DNA of 11,792 nt from an uncultured Schaedlerella sp. (GTDB lineage Bacteria > Bacillota > Clostridia > Lachnospirales > Lachnospiraceae): positions 1 through 11,792 of the forward strand of contig CAKSAJ010000043.1 in assembly GCA_934435195.1 (NCBI GenBank), in the 5' to 3' direction. The position numbers and the translations under genes were made by a program. The notes under the pieces are model-generated. The model was not told the origin of the DNA. It did no database searches and was given only the letters and a program-made list of their open reading frames with translations. Positions 1-7,076 of the stretch are shown piece after piece (positions within the stretch are counted from its first letter, which is position 1; each line of letters begins with the position of its first letter).

Positions 1-87
1 TTCTTTAGTAAAGAAAAAGCGGAATGTGAAAAGCGATTGGAGCAAATTTCTTCAAAATATAATAAAACTTTTCAAAATTCATTTTAA
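1..87 (+). CDS. C-terminal end of an unidentified gene (partial)
   Basis: The first reading frame is open from the window edge to a TAA at 85-87 and encodes 28 residues, beginning FFSKEKAECEKRLEQ and ending QNSF. The segment is lysine- and glutamate-rich and probably helical or coiled-coil. Such tails occur on many proteins, including large serine recombinases, but nothing here is diagnostic, so I do not assign a function. An AT-rich spacer of about 170 bases separates it from the next gene. I see no clear terminator in that spacer. Confidence 0.45.
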   Translation, partial: FFSKEKAECEKRLEQISSKYNKTFQNSF

Positions 88-185
88 GCTCTTGATAACA
101 GATAATTATTTTGAACTTAAATTGATATATATTGAAAAATATCTAAAATCTGTATGTGTTTACTTATTTTAAATTCATAAAGATA

Positions 186-214
186 TTGTTGTTTAAGTGC
201 GTTTGTGTTAAAAT
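186..214 (+). promoter_or_regulatory. Predicted promoter of the alkylsulfatase-like lipoprotein gene
   Basis: A -35-like TTGTTG (186-191) lies 17 bases before TAAAAT (209-214). TG at 206-207 gives an extended -10 (TGtTAAAAT). Initiation near 221 would leave a leader of about 40 bases ending in a strong ribosome binding site, AAGGAGGA (243-250). Confidence 0.5.
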
Positions 215-261
215 AAAAACAGTGAGGATGAGGATATAAAATAAGGAGGAGAAAAGATATC

Positions 262-2244
262 ATGAAAAGAAAAAAAATAATTACTTTGATTGCCGCTGCA
301 TTGACATTTACCATGACTGGCTGTGGCAGTTCAACCGCAAGTGCAGTATCAGAATTAACAGCAGAAAGCAAACCGGCTACCCAGTATACGATTGATGCAA
401 ATCAGGAAGTTTATGCATTGCTGGATTTTGAAGATACTGCGGAGTTTGAGAATGCGACCAAAGGTCTGCTTGCTTCTCCGGATACTCTGGAGATTTGTGA
501 TGAAAACGGGAAGGTTGTATGGAGTCAGAAGGCATATGCTTTTCTGGATCAGGACGCTCCGGATACAGCAAATCCAAGCCTTTGGAGAGATACACAGCTG
601 AATCATATTTATGGCCTTTTTGAAGTAACCGATGGAATTTATCAGGTGCGTGGCTATGATATGTCCAATGTCACATTCATAAAAGGTGATACAGGATGGA
701 TTGTAGTAGATCCATTGATGAGTGTAGAGTGTGCACAAGCGGCTTTTGCCCTGGTGGAAGAGAATCTGGGCACTTTTCCTGTAAAGGCAGTGATCTACAG
801 CCATTCCCATGTTGATCATTTCGGTGGAGTCAAGGGAATTGTTTCGGAAGAAGAGGTACAAGCCGGCAATGTGCAGGTAATTGCACCGGAAGGCTTTGAG
901 AAGCATGCTGTCAGCGAGAATATTTATGCAGGTACTGCTATGGGACGAAGAGCAAGTTACCAGTATGGAACAATGCTTGAGGGTGGTGAAACAGGATCCC
1001 TTGCCATTGGTATTGGTATGGGACAGTCCAAGGGCAGCACAAGTTATATTTCTCCTACACTTGAAATCACACAAACCGGTGAGAAGCATACCATTGACGG
1101 AGTGGAAATTGAATTTCAGCTTACTCCGGGCACCGAAGCACCGGCAGAGATGAACTTCTGGATTGGATCGAAAAATGCTTTGTGGATGGCTGAAAACTGT
1201 ACAGGAACACTCCACAATCTGTATACACTCCGCGGAGCCCAGGTGCGTGACGGAAACGCATGGGCAGAGTATATCATGGAATCTCTGGCTCTTTATGGTG
1301 ATAAGGCAGATGTGGTATTCCAGTCCCATAACTGGCCACATTGGGGAAATGATACCATTCAGGAATATATGACCAATACTGCAGCTGTATATAAGTTTAT
1401 TAACGACCAGACATTGCTCTACATTAATGAAGGTTATACGGAAACAGAGATTGCCAATATGATCCAGCTTCCAGAGGAACTGGAGAAAGTCTGGTATACC
1501 CGTCAGTATTACGGTACAGTTTCTCATAATTCGAAGGCAGTATATGAGAAATATATGGGCTGGTATGACGGTAATCCTGTCCATCTTGCTGAACTTACAC
1601 CATCGGATTATGCCCAAAAGCTGGTAGAATATTTCGGTGATACAGATGCTGTTCTTGAGAAGGCAAAGGAAGATTTTGAAAAGGGAGAATATCAGTGGGT
1701 GGCTCAGATTACCAATACGCTGGTTTATGCCGATCCGGAAAATATGGATGCACGTTATCTGTGTGCGGATGCATTGGAGCAATTGGGATATCAGGCAGAA
1801 TCAGGTCCATGGCGCAGTGCTTACCTTTGTGCTGCACAGGAACTGCGAAATGGTACAAATACCGATGATGCAACGCGAAGTAACGGTAACGGTGATGTTT
1901 TCTTACATATGACACCGGATATGATTCTGGATTATCTGGGAATTTTTGTAGATACGACGAAGATTCCAGATCTGACCTTTACAGCAAATATTATATTGCC
2001 GGAAGGCAATTATGTACTCCGCGTGAAAAATGGCGTACTTCTTTATCAGAAGGATGCACAGGATCCGGATGCAGATGTAACATGGACTACAAAACGTGCC
2101 GGACTGTTGTCTGTTGTTCAGAAAAACGCAGAGAATGTTGCTGCTTTGATCGAACAGGAGGGTGATGAGACCTGCCTGACACGATTGATGGATGCGATTA
2201 CTGTTACGTCAGAGTATAAATATTTTAATATTATTGAACCATAA
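262..2244 (+). CDS. Secreted lipoprotein of the alkyl/aryl-sulfatase (SdsA1-like) metallo-beta-lactamase family
   Basis: This 660-residue protein is the usual length for type III (zinc) alkylsulfatases, which hydrolyse sulfate esters such as alkyl sulfates. A lipoprotein signal peptide has a KRKK n-region, a hydrophobic stretch, and lipobox MTGC with acylated Cys21, which predicts an outward-facing membrane anchor. The metallo-beta-lactamase domain spans about 115-360. The metal motif is HSHVDH (H181, H183, D185, H186), with further expected ligands E292 (TPGTE), E311 (ENCTGT) and H356 (QSHNWPHWGN). The block HNLYTLRGAQVRD (318 on) is family-typical and holds R324, the likely sulfate-binding arginine. 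A helical dimerisation region (about 390-520) and an SCP2-like C-terminal domain (about 535-655) follow. All seven metal ligands are present, so it should be active. The substrate is inferred only from family; in a gut anaerobe, bile or host sulfate esters are possible. It is a single-gene unit, with its start set by AAGGAGGA 11 bases upstream. Confidence 0.9.
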   Translation: MKRKKIITLIAAALTFTMTGCGSSTASAVSELTAESKPATQYTIDANQEVYALLDFEDTAEFENATKGLLASPDTLEICDENGKVVWSQKAYAFLDQDAPDTANPSLWRDTQLNHIYGLFEVTDGIYQVRGYDMSNVTFIKGDTGWIVVDPLMSVECAQAAFALVEENLGTFPVKAVIYSHSHVDHFGGVKGIVSEEEVQAGNVQVIAPEGFEKHAVSENIYAGTAMGRRASYQYGTMLEGGETGSLAIGIGMGQSKGSTSYISPTLEITQTGEKHTIDGVEIEFQLTPGTEAPAEMNFWIGSKNALWMAENCTGTLHNLYTLRGAQVRDGNAWAEYIMESLALYGDKADVVFQSHNWPHWGNDTIQEYMTNTAAVYKFINDQTLLYINEGYTETEIANMIQLPEELEKVWYTRQYYGTVSHNSKAVYEKYMGWYDGNPVHLAELTPSDYAQKLVEYFGDTDAVLEKAKEDFEKGEYQWVAQITNTLVYADPENMDARYLCADALEQLGYQAESGPWRSAYLCAAQELRNGTNTDDATRSNGNGDVFLHMTPDMILDYLGIFVDTTKIPDLTFTANIILPEGNYVLRVKNGVLLYQKDAQDPDADVTWTTKRAGLLSVVQKNAENVAALIEQEGDETCLTRLMDAITVTSEYKYFNIIEP

Positions 2245-2331
2245 AGTTTTAAATGGAAGGATAAAATTATAGCAATGACATAACATCCTCCCTACTTACT
2301 TTGTGACAATTATATAACGTCCTTTATATAG

Positions 2332-2381
2332 AAATATGCGGTTTTAAGCCATTTTCGTGGCAAAAAAGCCGCATATTTTTT
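2332..2381 (+). terminator. Intrinsic terminator after the alkylsulfatase-like gene
   Basis: The outer arms AAATATGCGG (2332-2341) and CCGCATATTT (2369-2378) are perfect complements. Inside them a second pair, GCCA/TGGC (2348-2351 and 2358-2361), continues the stem through TTTT/AAAA. Six T residues (2376-2381) follow on the plus strand. It lies about 90 bases past the stop codon and faces the right way to end that transcript. Confidence 0.65.
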
Positions 2382-2392
2382 CGCCATGCGTG

Positions 2393-2421
2393 CAAAAATC
2401 CGTCCGGTGGACGAATTTTTG
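2393..2421. repeat. Second hairpin directly after the terminator
   Basis: CAAAAAT-c-CGTCC (2393-2405) and GGACG-a-ATTTTTG (2409-2421) are complementary except for one mismatch and enclose a three-base loop. The stem has A/T-rich flanks on both sides, so it could terminate in either direction or be an interspersed palindromic repeat. The remaining spacer up to the next promoter holds no gene that I can support. Confidence 0.5.
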
Positions 2422-2469
2422 TTGTGGTAATGACTTGATATCTTCGGGGCGGTTGTGCCTGAAAAGTAG

Positions 2470-2496
2470 TTTGTCAAATGTTTAAGCTTAGACAAA
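2470..2496. promoter_or_regulatory. Possible operator upstream of the HTH/KilA-N cassette
   Basis: TTTGTC (2470-2475) and GACAAA (2491-2496) are inverted copies and enclose the 8-bp palindrome TAAGCTTA (2483-2490). The element ends four bases before the -35 box of the cassette promoter. That position would suit an operator for one of the two DNA-binding proteins encoded by the cassette. The arms are short, so chance is possible. Confidence 0.3.
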
Positions 2497-2500
2497 AATA

Positions 2501-2529
2501 TTGCAGATATAAAAAAAGTATACTACAAT
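2501..2529 (+). promoter_or_regulatory. Predicted promoter of the HTH/KilA-N cassette
   Basis: TTGCAG (2501-2506) and TACAAT (2524-2529) are separated by 17 bases, a good sigma-A match. Initiation near 2536 gives a leader of about 30 bases to the ATG at 2566. This spacing argues against using the in-frame ATG at 2539, which would be almost leaderless. Confidence 0.6.
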
Positions 2530-2565
2530 AGATACACAATGTGTAAAAGCAAAGGCGGAAAAGAT

Positions 2566-2772
2566 ATGGAAATAAAAGATCAAATGAAAGAACTGCGGGA
2601 AAGCACTGGAATGAATAGAAAAGAATTCTGTGAGTATTTCGGAATTCCTTACAGAACCGTAACAGAATGGGAAAGAGGAACAAGAAAAATGCCAGATTAT
2701 GTTTTGGGTTTACTGACATATAGGATTAAAATGGAAAATTTTTCAGGAAAGGAAGAAGTGAATGAAGAATAG
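2566..2772 (+). CDS. Small helix-turn-helix DNA-binding protein
   Basis: This 68-residue protein begins MEIKDQMKELRESTGMNRKEF. The pattern of an LRE..G..RKEFCEYF helix, then GIPYRTVTEWERG, then KMPDYVL is typical of a compact Xre/Cro-type helix-turn-helix domain, with the recognition helix at about residues 27-37. There is no effector domain, only a short acidic tail. I chose the start at 2566 because AAAGGCGG (2551-2558) lies seven bases upstream; the in-frame ATG at 2539 lacks a ribosome binding site. The gene overlaps the following KilA-N gene by 11 bases, suggesting translational coupling. It probably regulates the cassette, though the sequence does not prove that. Confidence 0.75.
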   Translation: MEIKDQMKELRESTGMNRKEFCEYFGIPYRTVTEWERGTRKMPDYVLGLLTYRIKMENFSGKEEVNEE

Positions 2773-3604
2773 GATAATTAATGTACAAGATGTACCAATT
2801 TCGATTTCGGAACAAAAAATGGATGATTATATTTGTATTACGGACATTGCGAAAGCAAAAACAGGAGAATCACGTAGCGCAGATGTTGTGAAAAACTGGC
2901 TGCGAAATAGAAATACATTAGAATTTTTAGGAACGTGGGAAATGATTTATAATCCGGATTTTAAAGTGGTCGAATTCGACCACTTTAAATCTGAAGCGGG
3001 TTTACATACATTTGTATTAAGTGTTGCAGAATGGATTAATAAAACGAATGCTATAGGATTATATGTAAAGCGTGGAAAATATGGTGGTACGTATGCGCAT
3101 AAAGACATTGCTTTTGAATTTGCATCTGCGATCAGTCCGGTTTTTAAATTATATTTGATTAAAGAATTCCAGCGGTTGAAGGAAGAAGAAAATAATTTAG
3201 AACAAGGGGAGTGGAATGCGAAACGTTTTCTGACTAAAAATAATTATTTGATTCAGACGGATGCAGTAAAAAATTATTTGATTCCGCAGATGAGTTATAG
3301 AGAGAACTTACAATGGCTGGCATATGCAGAAGAAGCAGATATATTAAACGTAGCGTTGTTTGGATTTACAGCAAAAGCGTGGAGAGAAACTAATCCAGAG
3401 TTGGCAAAAAAGAATAATGTCAGAGATTTTGCAACCATCAATGAATTGACAGTGCTTTCTAATTTGGAATCTCATAATGCGCAGATGATTAAAGAAGGAA
3501 AAAGAAAAGAAGAACGGTTTAAAATCCTACAGGAAATTGCGGAATATCAGTTGAATGTTTTGAATAGGGCAGAGCAGATTAAAAGGATAGAGGAGTTTGA
3601 TTAA
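2762..3604 (+). CDS. KilA-N domain protein
   Basis: This 280-residue protein carries a KilA-N domain at about residues 22-140. Landmarks are YICITDIAKAKTG, VVKNWLRNRNTLEFLGTWE, EAGLHTF, WINKTNAIGL and the strongly conserved GKYGGTYAHKDIAFEFASAISP and FKLYLIKEFQRLKEEE blocks. KilA-N domains are putative nucleic-acid-binding modules common in phages, large DNA viruses and gut bacterial genomes. The rest (about 150-280) is helix-rich and ends in a lysine- and glutamate-rich stretch; I recognise it as the usual companion region of cellular KilA-N proteins but know no function for it. The start overlaps the upstream HTH gene, and the stop is one base before the ATG of the next gene, so the three are almost certainly cotranscribed. 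Residues 67-76 are encoded by a perfect 30-bp palindrome. Confidence 0.85.
   Translation: MKNRIINVQDVPISISEQKMDDYICITDIAKAKTGESRSADVVKNWLRNRNTLEFLGTWEMIYNPDFKVVEFDHFKSEAGLHTFVLSVAEWINKTNAIGLYVKRGKYGGTYAHKDIAFEFASAISPVFKLYLIKEFQRLKEEENNLEQGEWNAKRFLTKNNYLIQTDAVKNYLIPQMSYRENLQWLAYAEEADILNVALFGFTAKAWRETNPELAKKNNVRDFATINELTVLSNLESHNAQMIKEGKRKEERFKILQEIAEYQLNVLNRAEQIKRIEEFD
2960..2989. repeat. Perfect 30-bp palindrome inside the KilA-N gene
   Basis: The left half TTTAAAGTGGTCGAA (2960-2974) is followed with no spacer by its exact reverse complement (2975-2989). The next base pair on each side does not match, so the palindrome ends sharply. It coincides exactly with ten codons (residues 67-76, FKVVEFDHFK), and the opposite strand read in the same register encodes the same peptide. 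It could be a protein-binding site or an mRNA hairpin. Confidence 0.95.
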
Positions 3605-3605
3605 A

Positions 3606-5339
3606 ATGACAAAAGAAGATATAAGTAAATTATCGAAAAAAGAATTACAAGATATTGTTTTAAAAGTACAGAAAATATTATCGGATAAACAGAAAGCAGA
3701 ATTTCGAAAAATAGTTGAAGAATATGAGTGTCCATCAGAAAACAATAGTTTACAGGTAATGCAGGTGAGAATGTCGGATGATCTTGTGAATGAAAAAATG
3801 ATACAAATACAGGATTGGAAGGATCAGATTGATGAAGGAGAACTTTACCTTGATACAGAAGAATATGAAGATTATTCTGATGGATACTGGGAATCAGACT
3901 GGATTACAGAGTATTACGATAATCAGGAGATAGGAGATAAGATTCAGTATATGATTCAGTTTGCAGAGGATTGTGTCGATGACAGACGCTATCAACAAGC
4001 GAATGAGATATATGAATGGCTCTGGGAAATGTCTGTTTTTACGGAGGATGAATATGGAGATCCAGTAGATCTGGAAATGCTAGAAGAAAACAATCTGATA
4101 CATACCGACATGAAACGTCTGGCATTATTGACATTATATACGGATTATCAGATTTTACCTGCAAATAAACGAGCAGAAGATATGTATTCATATTTTGTGT
4201 ACGTTACATTTAAGGAATTGCATATGGAAGAAGTATTTCATGTTGGAAGAGAAGAACTGAAAGATACAGAACAATTCTGGGAAGATTGGATTGAGCTTCT
4301 AAAAGAGAAAAAAGGAGATACAGAATCCAGACTTCTGAAAGAAGCTGTTTTGTATTGTAAAGGAATAGATGGTTTGTATGAAATGGCAGAAGAAAATGCA
4401 TCTGTACATCCTTCGTTGTATTTATCGGTGATGGAACAATATGAGAAAGCGCATTTATATGATCAAATAGAAAGAGTCGGTGAAAAAGCACTGAATAAAG
4501 TGGATATTACTCTGACAATACGAAGTAAAATTGCTTTAAAAGCAGCGTTTGCAGCATCCTGTTTAAACCATGAAGAAAAAATGATGCAATTTTGCTGGGA
4601 GAGCTTCGTTTCTGATTCTACTGTAAAGAATTATTTAAGGTTGTTTGGCACAGAGAAAATAGCAAAAATTTATGGAATGCGTGGAAAAGAAATTTTGAAA
4701 AACCGATTGGAAGGCCATCAAAAGTTTACGTATAGAAATTCAGAATTGAAGCAGAATATAATTAGTGATTGTGAATATTATCAATTAGCATTTTATAGCG
4801 GAGATTTCGATACTGTAAAGAATATTTCCAAAAATCCGAAAGAATCTTTGGGATGGAGCGGTTCATTTATAGATTATGGAATCAGATTATTTTTACTTTA
4901 CTTATATAGTCGTCCGCTTCCTTCCGACGCTGCAAAAAACATAGCTTTACGAGTGAGATTTTCAGATGAAAATCTGCGAAAAGATTTATTGGAATTTGAA
5001 ACAGAAATTCAAAGAGAGTGTCAGGAACATAAAGTAACGGAATTCTGGAATTATTTTCAGAGATGGAAAATATATTTTCCGATGGAAGAGACAGAACGTG
5101 AAAAATATCTGACATGGGCAGAAAATATTGTGTATAAAAGAGCGGATGCAATTGTATCCGGACAGCATAGGAGCCATTATGGTGAAGTTGCAGCACTGCT
5201 GGCTATTGTAGGTGAAATAAAAGAAGATATGGGAATGCAGGGAGCTAAAAGATATATTTACGAACAATACAGAAAAAAATTTCCAAGACATTCTGCTTTC
5301 CAGGGAGAAATGAAAAATTATTTCAATATATCAAAATAA
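3606..5339 (+). CDS. Large acidic helix-rich protein of unknown function, third gene of the KilA-N cassette
   Basis: This 577-residue protein has no signal peptide or membrane segment and is probably cytoplasmic. The N-terminus (MTKEDISKLSKKELQDIVLK) is a short amphipathic helix pair resembling SAP-like or coiled-coil starts. Residues about 73-110 are very acidic and aromatic (DTEEYEDYSDGYWESDW). The middle is a long series of predicted helices with TPR/HEAT-like character (YQQANEIYEWLW, LYLSVMEQYEKAHLYDQIERVGEKAL). The C-terminal block at about 510-573, with RADAIVSGQHRSHYGEVAAL and then KKFPRHSAF, resembles the helical tail of some SWIM-zinc-finger-associated proteins, but there is no SWIM CxC/CxH motif here. 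I cannot assign a function; a scaffold or effector role in the cassette is a guess. The start at 3606 is preferred to the in-frame TTG at 3597 because AGAGGAG (3588-3594) is 11 bases upstream. Confidence 0.8.
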   Translation: MTKEDISKLSKKELQDIVLKVQKILSDKQKAEFRKIVEEYECPSENNSLQVMQVRMSDDLVNEKMIQIQDWKDQIDEGELYLDTEEYEDYSDGYWESDWITEYYDNQEIGDKIQYMIQFAEDCVDDRRYQQANEIYEWLWEMSVFTEDEYGDPVDLEMLEENNLIHTDMKRLALLTLYTDYQILPANKRAEDMYSYFVYVTFKELHMEEVFHVGREELKDTEQFWEDWIELLKEKKGDTESRLLKEAVLYCKGIDGLYEMAEENASVHPSLYLSVMEQYEKAHLYDQIERVGEKALNKVDITLTIRSKIALKAAFAASCLNHEEKMMQFCWESFVSDSTVKNYLRLFGTEKIAKIYGMRGKEILKNRLEGHQKFTYRNSELKQNIISDCEYYQLAFYSGDFDTVKNISKNPKESLGWSGSFIDYGIRLFLLYLYSRPLPSDAAKNIALRVRFSDENLRKDLLEFETEIQRECQEHKVTEFWNYFQRWKIYFPMEETEREKYLTWAENIVYKRADAIVSGQHRSHYGEVAALLAIVGEIKEDMGMQGAKRYIYEQYRKKFPRHSAFQGEMKNYFNISK

Positions 5340-5380
5340 TATATTTTTTATGATAATATTTCCGATGTCTCAGAACAAGG

Positions 5381-5403
5381 AAACATCACACAAGATGTTT
5401 TAA
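5381..5403 (+). terminator. Weak terminator-like hairpin after the KilA-N cassette
   Basis: AAACATC (5381-5387) and GATGTTT (5394-5400) form a perfect 7-bp stem with a six-base loop, followed by TAA with only four T residues in all. It sits about 40 bases past the last cassette gene. The low GC content makes termination efficiency doubtful, so some read-through into the glp operon is conceivable. Confidence 0.35.
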
Positions 5404-5452
5404 TGGGAAAGTGGAACGAATGGAAGTTTCGAAGTCTTTCGAGGACGTTTGT

Positions 5453-5467
5453 CCTGATTAAATCAGG
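5453..5467. promoter_or_regulatory. Inverted repeat abutting the glp promoter
   Basis: CCTGATT (5453-5459) and AATCAGG (5461-5467) are exact inverted copies around one base and end next to the -35 box at 5469. A second short inverted repeat, AGGAC/GTCCT (5442-5446 and 5451-5455), overlaps the left arm. The position suits an operator or activator site for the glp operon. I do not recognise the motif as a CcpA cre site or another named site. Confidence 0.4.
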
Positions 5468-5468
5468 C

Positions 5469-5496
5469 TTGCTTCTTGAAAAAAATGTGATAGAAT
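5469..5496 (+). promoter_or_regulatory. Predicted promoter of the glp oxidoreductase operon
   Basis: TTGCTT (5469-5474) and TAGAAT (5491-5496) are 16 bases apart, and TG at 5488-5489 makes an extended -10 (TGaTAGAAT). Initiation near 5503 gives a leader of about 110 bases, which contains the terminator hairpin at 5531-5584. Confidence 0.5.
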
Positions 5497-5530
5497 AAGA
5501 GATAGATAAATATTTGATACCAGAGATTTG

Positions 5531-5584
5531 AGCAAGGTAGATAAAACGGCGGAGAGTCGTTTTATTTGCTTTGCTCTTTTGTTT
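5531..5584 (+). terminator. Leader terminator of the glp operon, probable GlpP antitermination target
   Basis: Bases 5531-5548 pair with 5558-5575 as a continuous 18-bp stem in RNA, with three G-U wobbles and no bulge. The loop is nine bases, and C-TTTT-G-TTT (5576-5584) follows. This is a strong intrinsic terminator placed between the promoter and the first ribosome binding site (AAGGAG, 5599-5604). In Bacillus, GlpP bound to glycerol-3-phosphate prevents termination at such glp leader hairpins. Because glpP is the fourth gene of this operon, the same mechanism is inferred here. The exact RNA contact site cannot be read from the sequence. Confidence 0.75.
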
Positions 5585-5614
5585 ACTATACGAATCAAAA
5601 GGAGAGAAATGAAT

Positions 5615-7075
5615 ATGTTTGATGTTGTTATTATTGGTGCGGGAGTGACAGGAAGTGCGATTGCGCGTGAAATTTCCAGATATAAGTTGAAAGCGTGTGT
5701 AATTGAAAAGGAAGAGGATGTATGTAATGAAACATCCAAAGCAAACAGTGCAATCATTCATGCTGGATTTGATGCAGTACCGGGAACAGAAAAAGCAAAA
5801 CTGAATGTAATAGGAAATTCCATGATGGATCAAATTGCAGAAGAATTGGATATTCCATTTAAAAGAAACGGTTCGTTGGTTGTGTGTACGAAAGAGCAAG
5901 ACCCGGAAGGGCTTCAAATGTTAATGGAAAGAGGAAGGAAAAATGGTGTTCCGGATCTTCAAATTTTAAATAGAGAAGAATTGCTGAAAAAAGAGCCAAA
6001 TTTGGCAGATGATGTAACATGTGCATTGTGGGCTCCGACAGGAGGCATTGTCTGTCCATTTCATATGACGATGGGATATGCAGAAAATGCATACGAGAAT
6101 GGTGTTCAATTCTTTTTGAATACAAAAGTTGAAAAGCTGGAAAAGACAGAAGCAGGATTTACAATTCGGGTTCATCATGTTGATAATGGTAAAGATGAGA
6201 ACATTGAGACAAAAATCGTTGTCAATGCTGCCGGAGTTTATGCAGATGAAATCAATAATCAGCTTTCAGACAGAAAACTTCATATTACTGCTCGTAAAGG
6301 GGAGTACATGCTTTTGGATAAGACAGTCGGAGATTATGTAAAGAGTACGATTTTCCAGCTTCCGTCGAAGATGGGAAAGGGGGTACTTGTTACACCGACA
6401 GTTCACGGTAATTTGCTCGTGGGTCCTACAGCGGTAAATGTCGAAGACAAAGATGCTGTAAATACGACGATGGCTGGATTGGATCAGATTGCAAAAGTTT
6501 CTTCTCGCAGTGTTAAAAATGTTCCATTTCGTCAGGTGATCACTTCTTTTGCGGGGCTTCGTGCACACGAGGATGGCGATGATTTTATTATTGGTGAAGC
6601 ACCGGATGTAAAAGGACTGATCAATGCAGCAGGTATTGAATCGCCGGGACTTTCTTCAGCACCGGCAATCGGTGTTGCAGTTGCAGAGCTTGTAAGAGAT
6701 ATTTTGAATGTAGAAGAAAAGCCTGATTTTAATCCAATTAGACATGGAATATTAGATCCGGATACGCTTTCTTTAGAAGAAAGAAATCAGTTAATTAAAG
6801 AAAATCCAGCTTATGGAAATATTATTTGCCGATGCGAGATGATCACAGAAGGAGAAATTTTGGATGCAATTCACCGTCCACTGGGTGCACGTTCTTTGGA
6901 TGGAGTGAAGCGTCGGACAAGAGCCGGTATGGGACGCTGTCAATCTGGATTCTGTTCTCCGAAGGTTATGGAGATTTTAAAAAGAGAAGTTCCGATGTCA
7001 GTTGATAAGATTGGAAAAAATGGTGTTGGTTCAGAGTTTATAGTGGGTGAAAATAAAGAACTGGAGGATGAATAG
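5615..7075 (+). CDS. GlpA-like FAD-dependent glycerol-3-phosphate dehydrogenase with BFD-type [2Fe-2S] site
   Basis: This 486-residue enzyme has an N-terminal dinucleotide-binding motif (MFDVVIIGAGVTGSAIARE; G8, G10, G13) and a DAO-type FAD oxidoreductase fold to about residue 370. FAD-site landmarks include NSAIIHAGFDA, VVNAAGVYAD and INAAGIESPGLSSAPAIG. The C-terminal domain (about 395-470) carries C405-x-C407 and C442-x4-C447 (CRCEM and GRCQSGFC), the BFD-like [2Fe-2S] pattern found in anaerobic GlpA. The likely reaction is oxidation of sn-glycerol-3-phosphate to dihydroxyacetone phosphate, with electrons passed to partner subunits. The substrate is inferred from glpP in the same operon; related 2-hydroxyglutarate oxidases share the fold. 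ATG 5615 is favoured by AGGAG ten bases upstream; the alternative ATG at 5609 is only four bases from it. The next gene starts one base after the stop. Confidence 0.85.
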   Translation: MFDVVIIGAGVTGSAIAREISRYKLKACVIEKEEDVCNETSKANSAIIHAGFDAVPGTEKAKLNVIGNSMMDQIAEELDIPFKRNGSLVVCTKEQDPEGLQMLMERGRKNGVPDLQILNREELLKKEPNLADDVTCALWAPTGGIVCPFHMTMGYAENAYENGVQFFLNTKVEKLEKTEAGFTIRVHHVDNGKDENIETKIVVNAAGVYADEINNQLSDRKLHITARKGEYMLLDKTVGDYVKSTIFQLPSKMGKGVLVTPTVHGNLLVGPTAVNVEDKDAVNTTMAGLDQIAKVSSRSVKNVPFRQVITSFAGLRAHEDGDDFIIGEAPDVKGLINAAGIESPGLSSAPAIGVAVAELVRDILNVEEKPDFNPIRHGILDPDTLSLEERNQLIKENPAYGNIICRCEMITEGEILDAIHRPLGARSLDGVKRRTRAGMGRCQSGFCSPKVMEILKREVPMSVDKIGKNGVGSEFIVGENKELEDE

Positions 7076-7076
7076 G

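Noticed and set aside
355..1782. Long minus-strand open frame opposite the sulfatase gene
   Set aside because: It has no ribosome binding site, its translation is rich in cysteine, isoleucine and histidine without domain pattern, and it lies wholly opposite a gene whose family motifs are clear.
2310..2495. Minus-strand 61-codon open frame
   Set aside because: It is made of the two hairpins and their A/T runs, has no ribosome binding site and shows no protein-like pattern.
5528..5614. N-terminal extension of the GlpA-like protein
   Set aside because: The in-frame extension runs through the leader terminator hairpin and the ribosome binding site; the conserved N-terminus of the family starts at MFDVVIIGAG.
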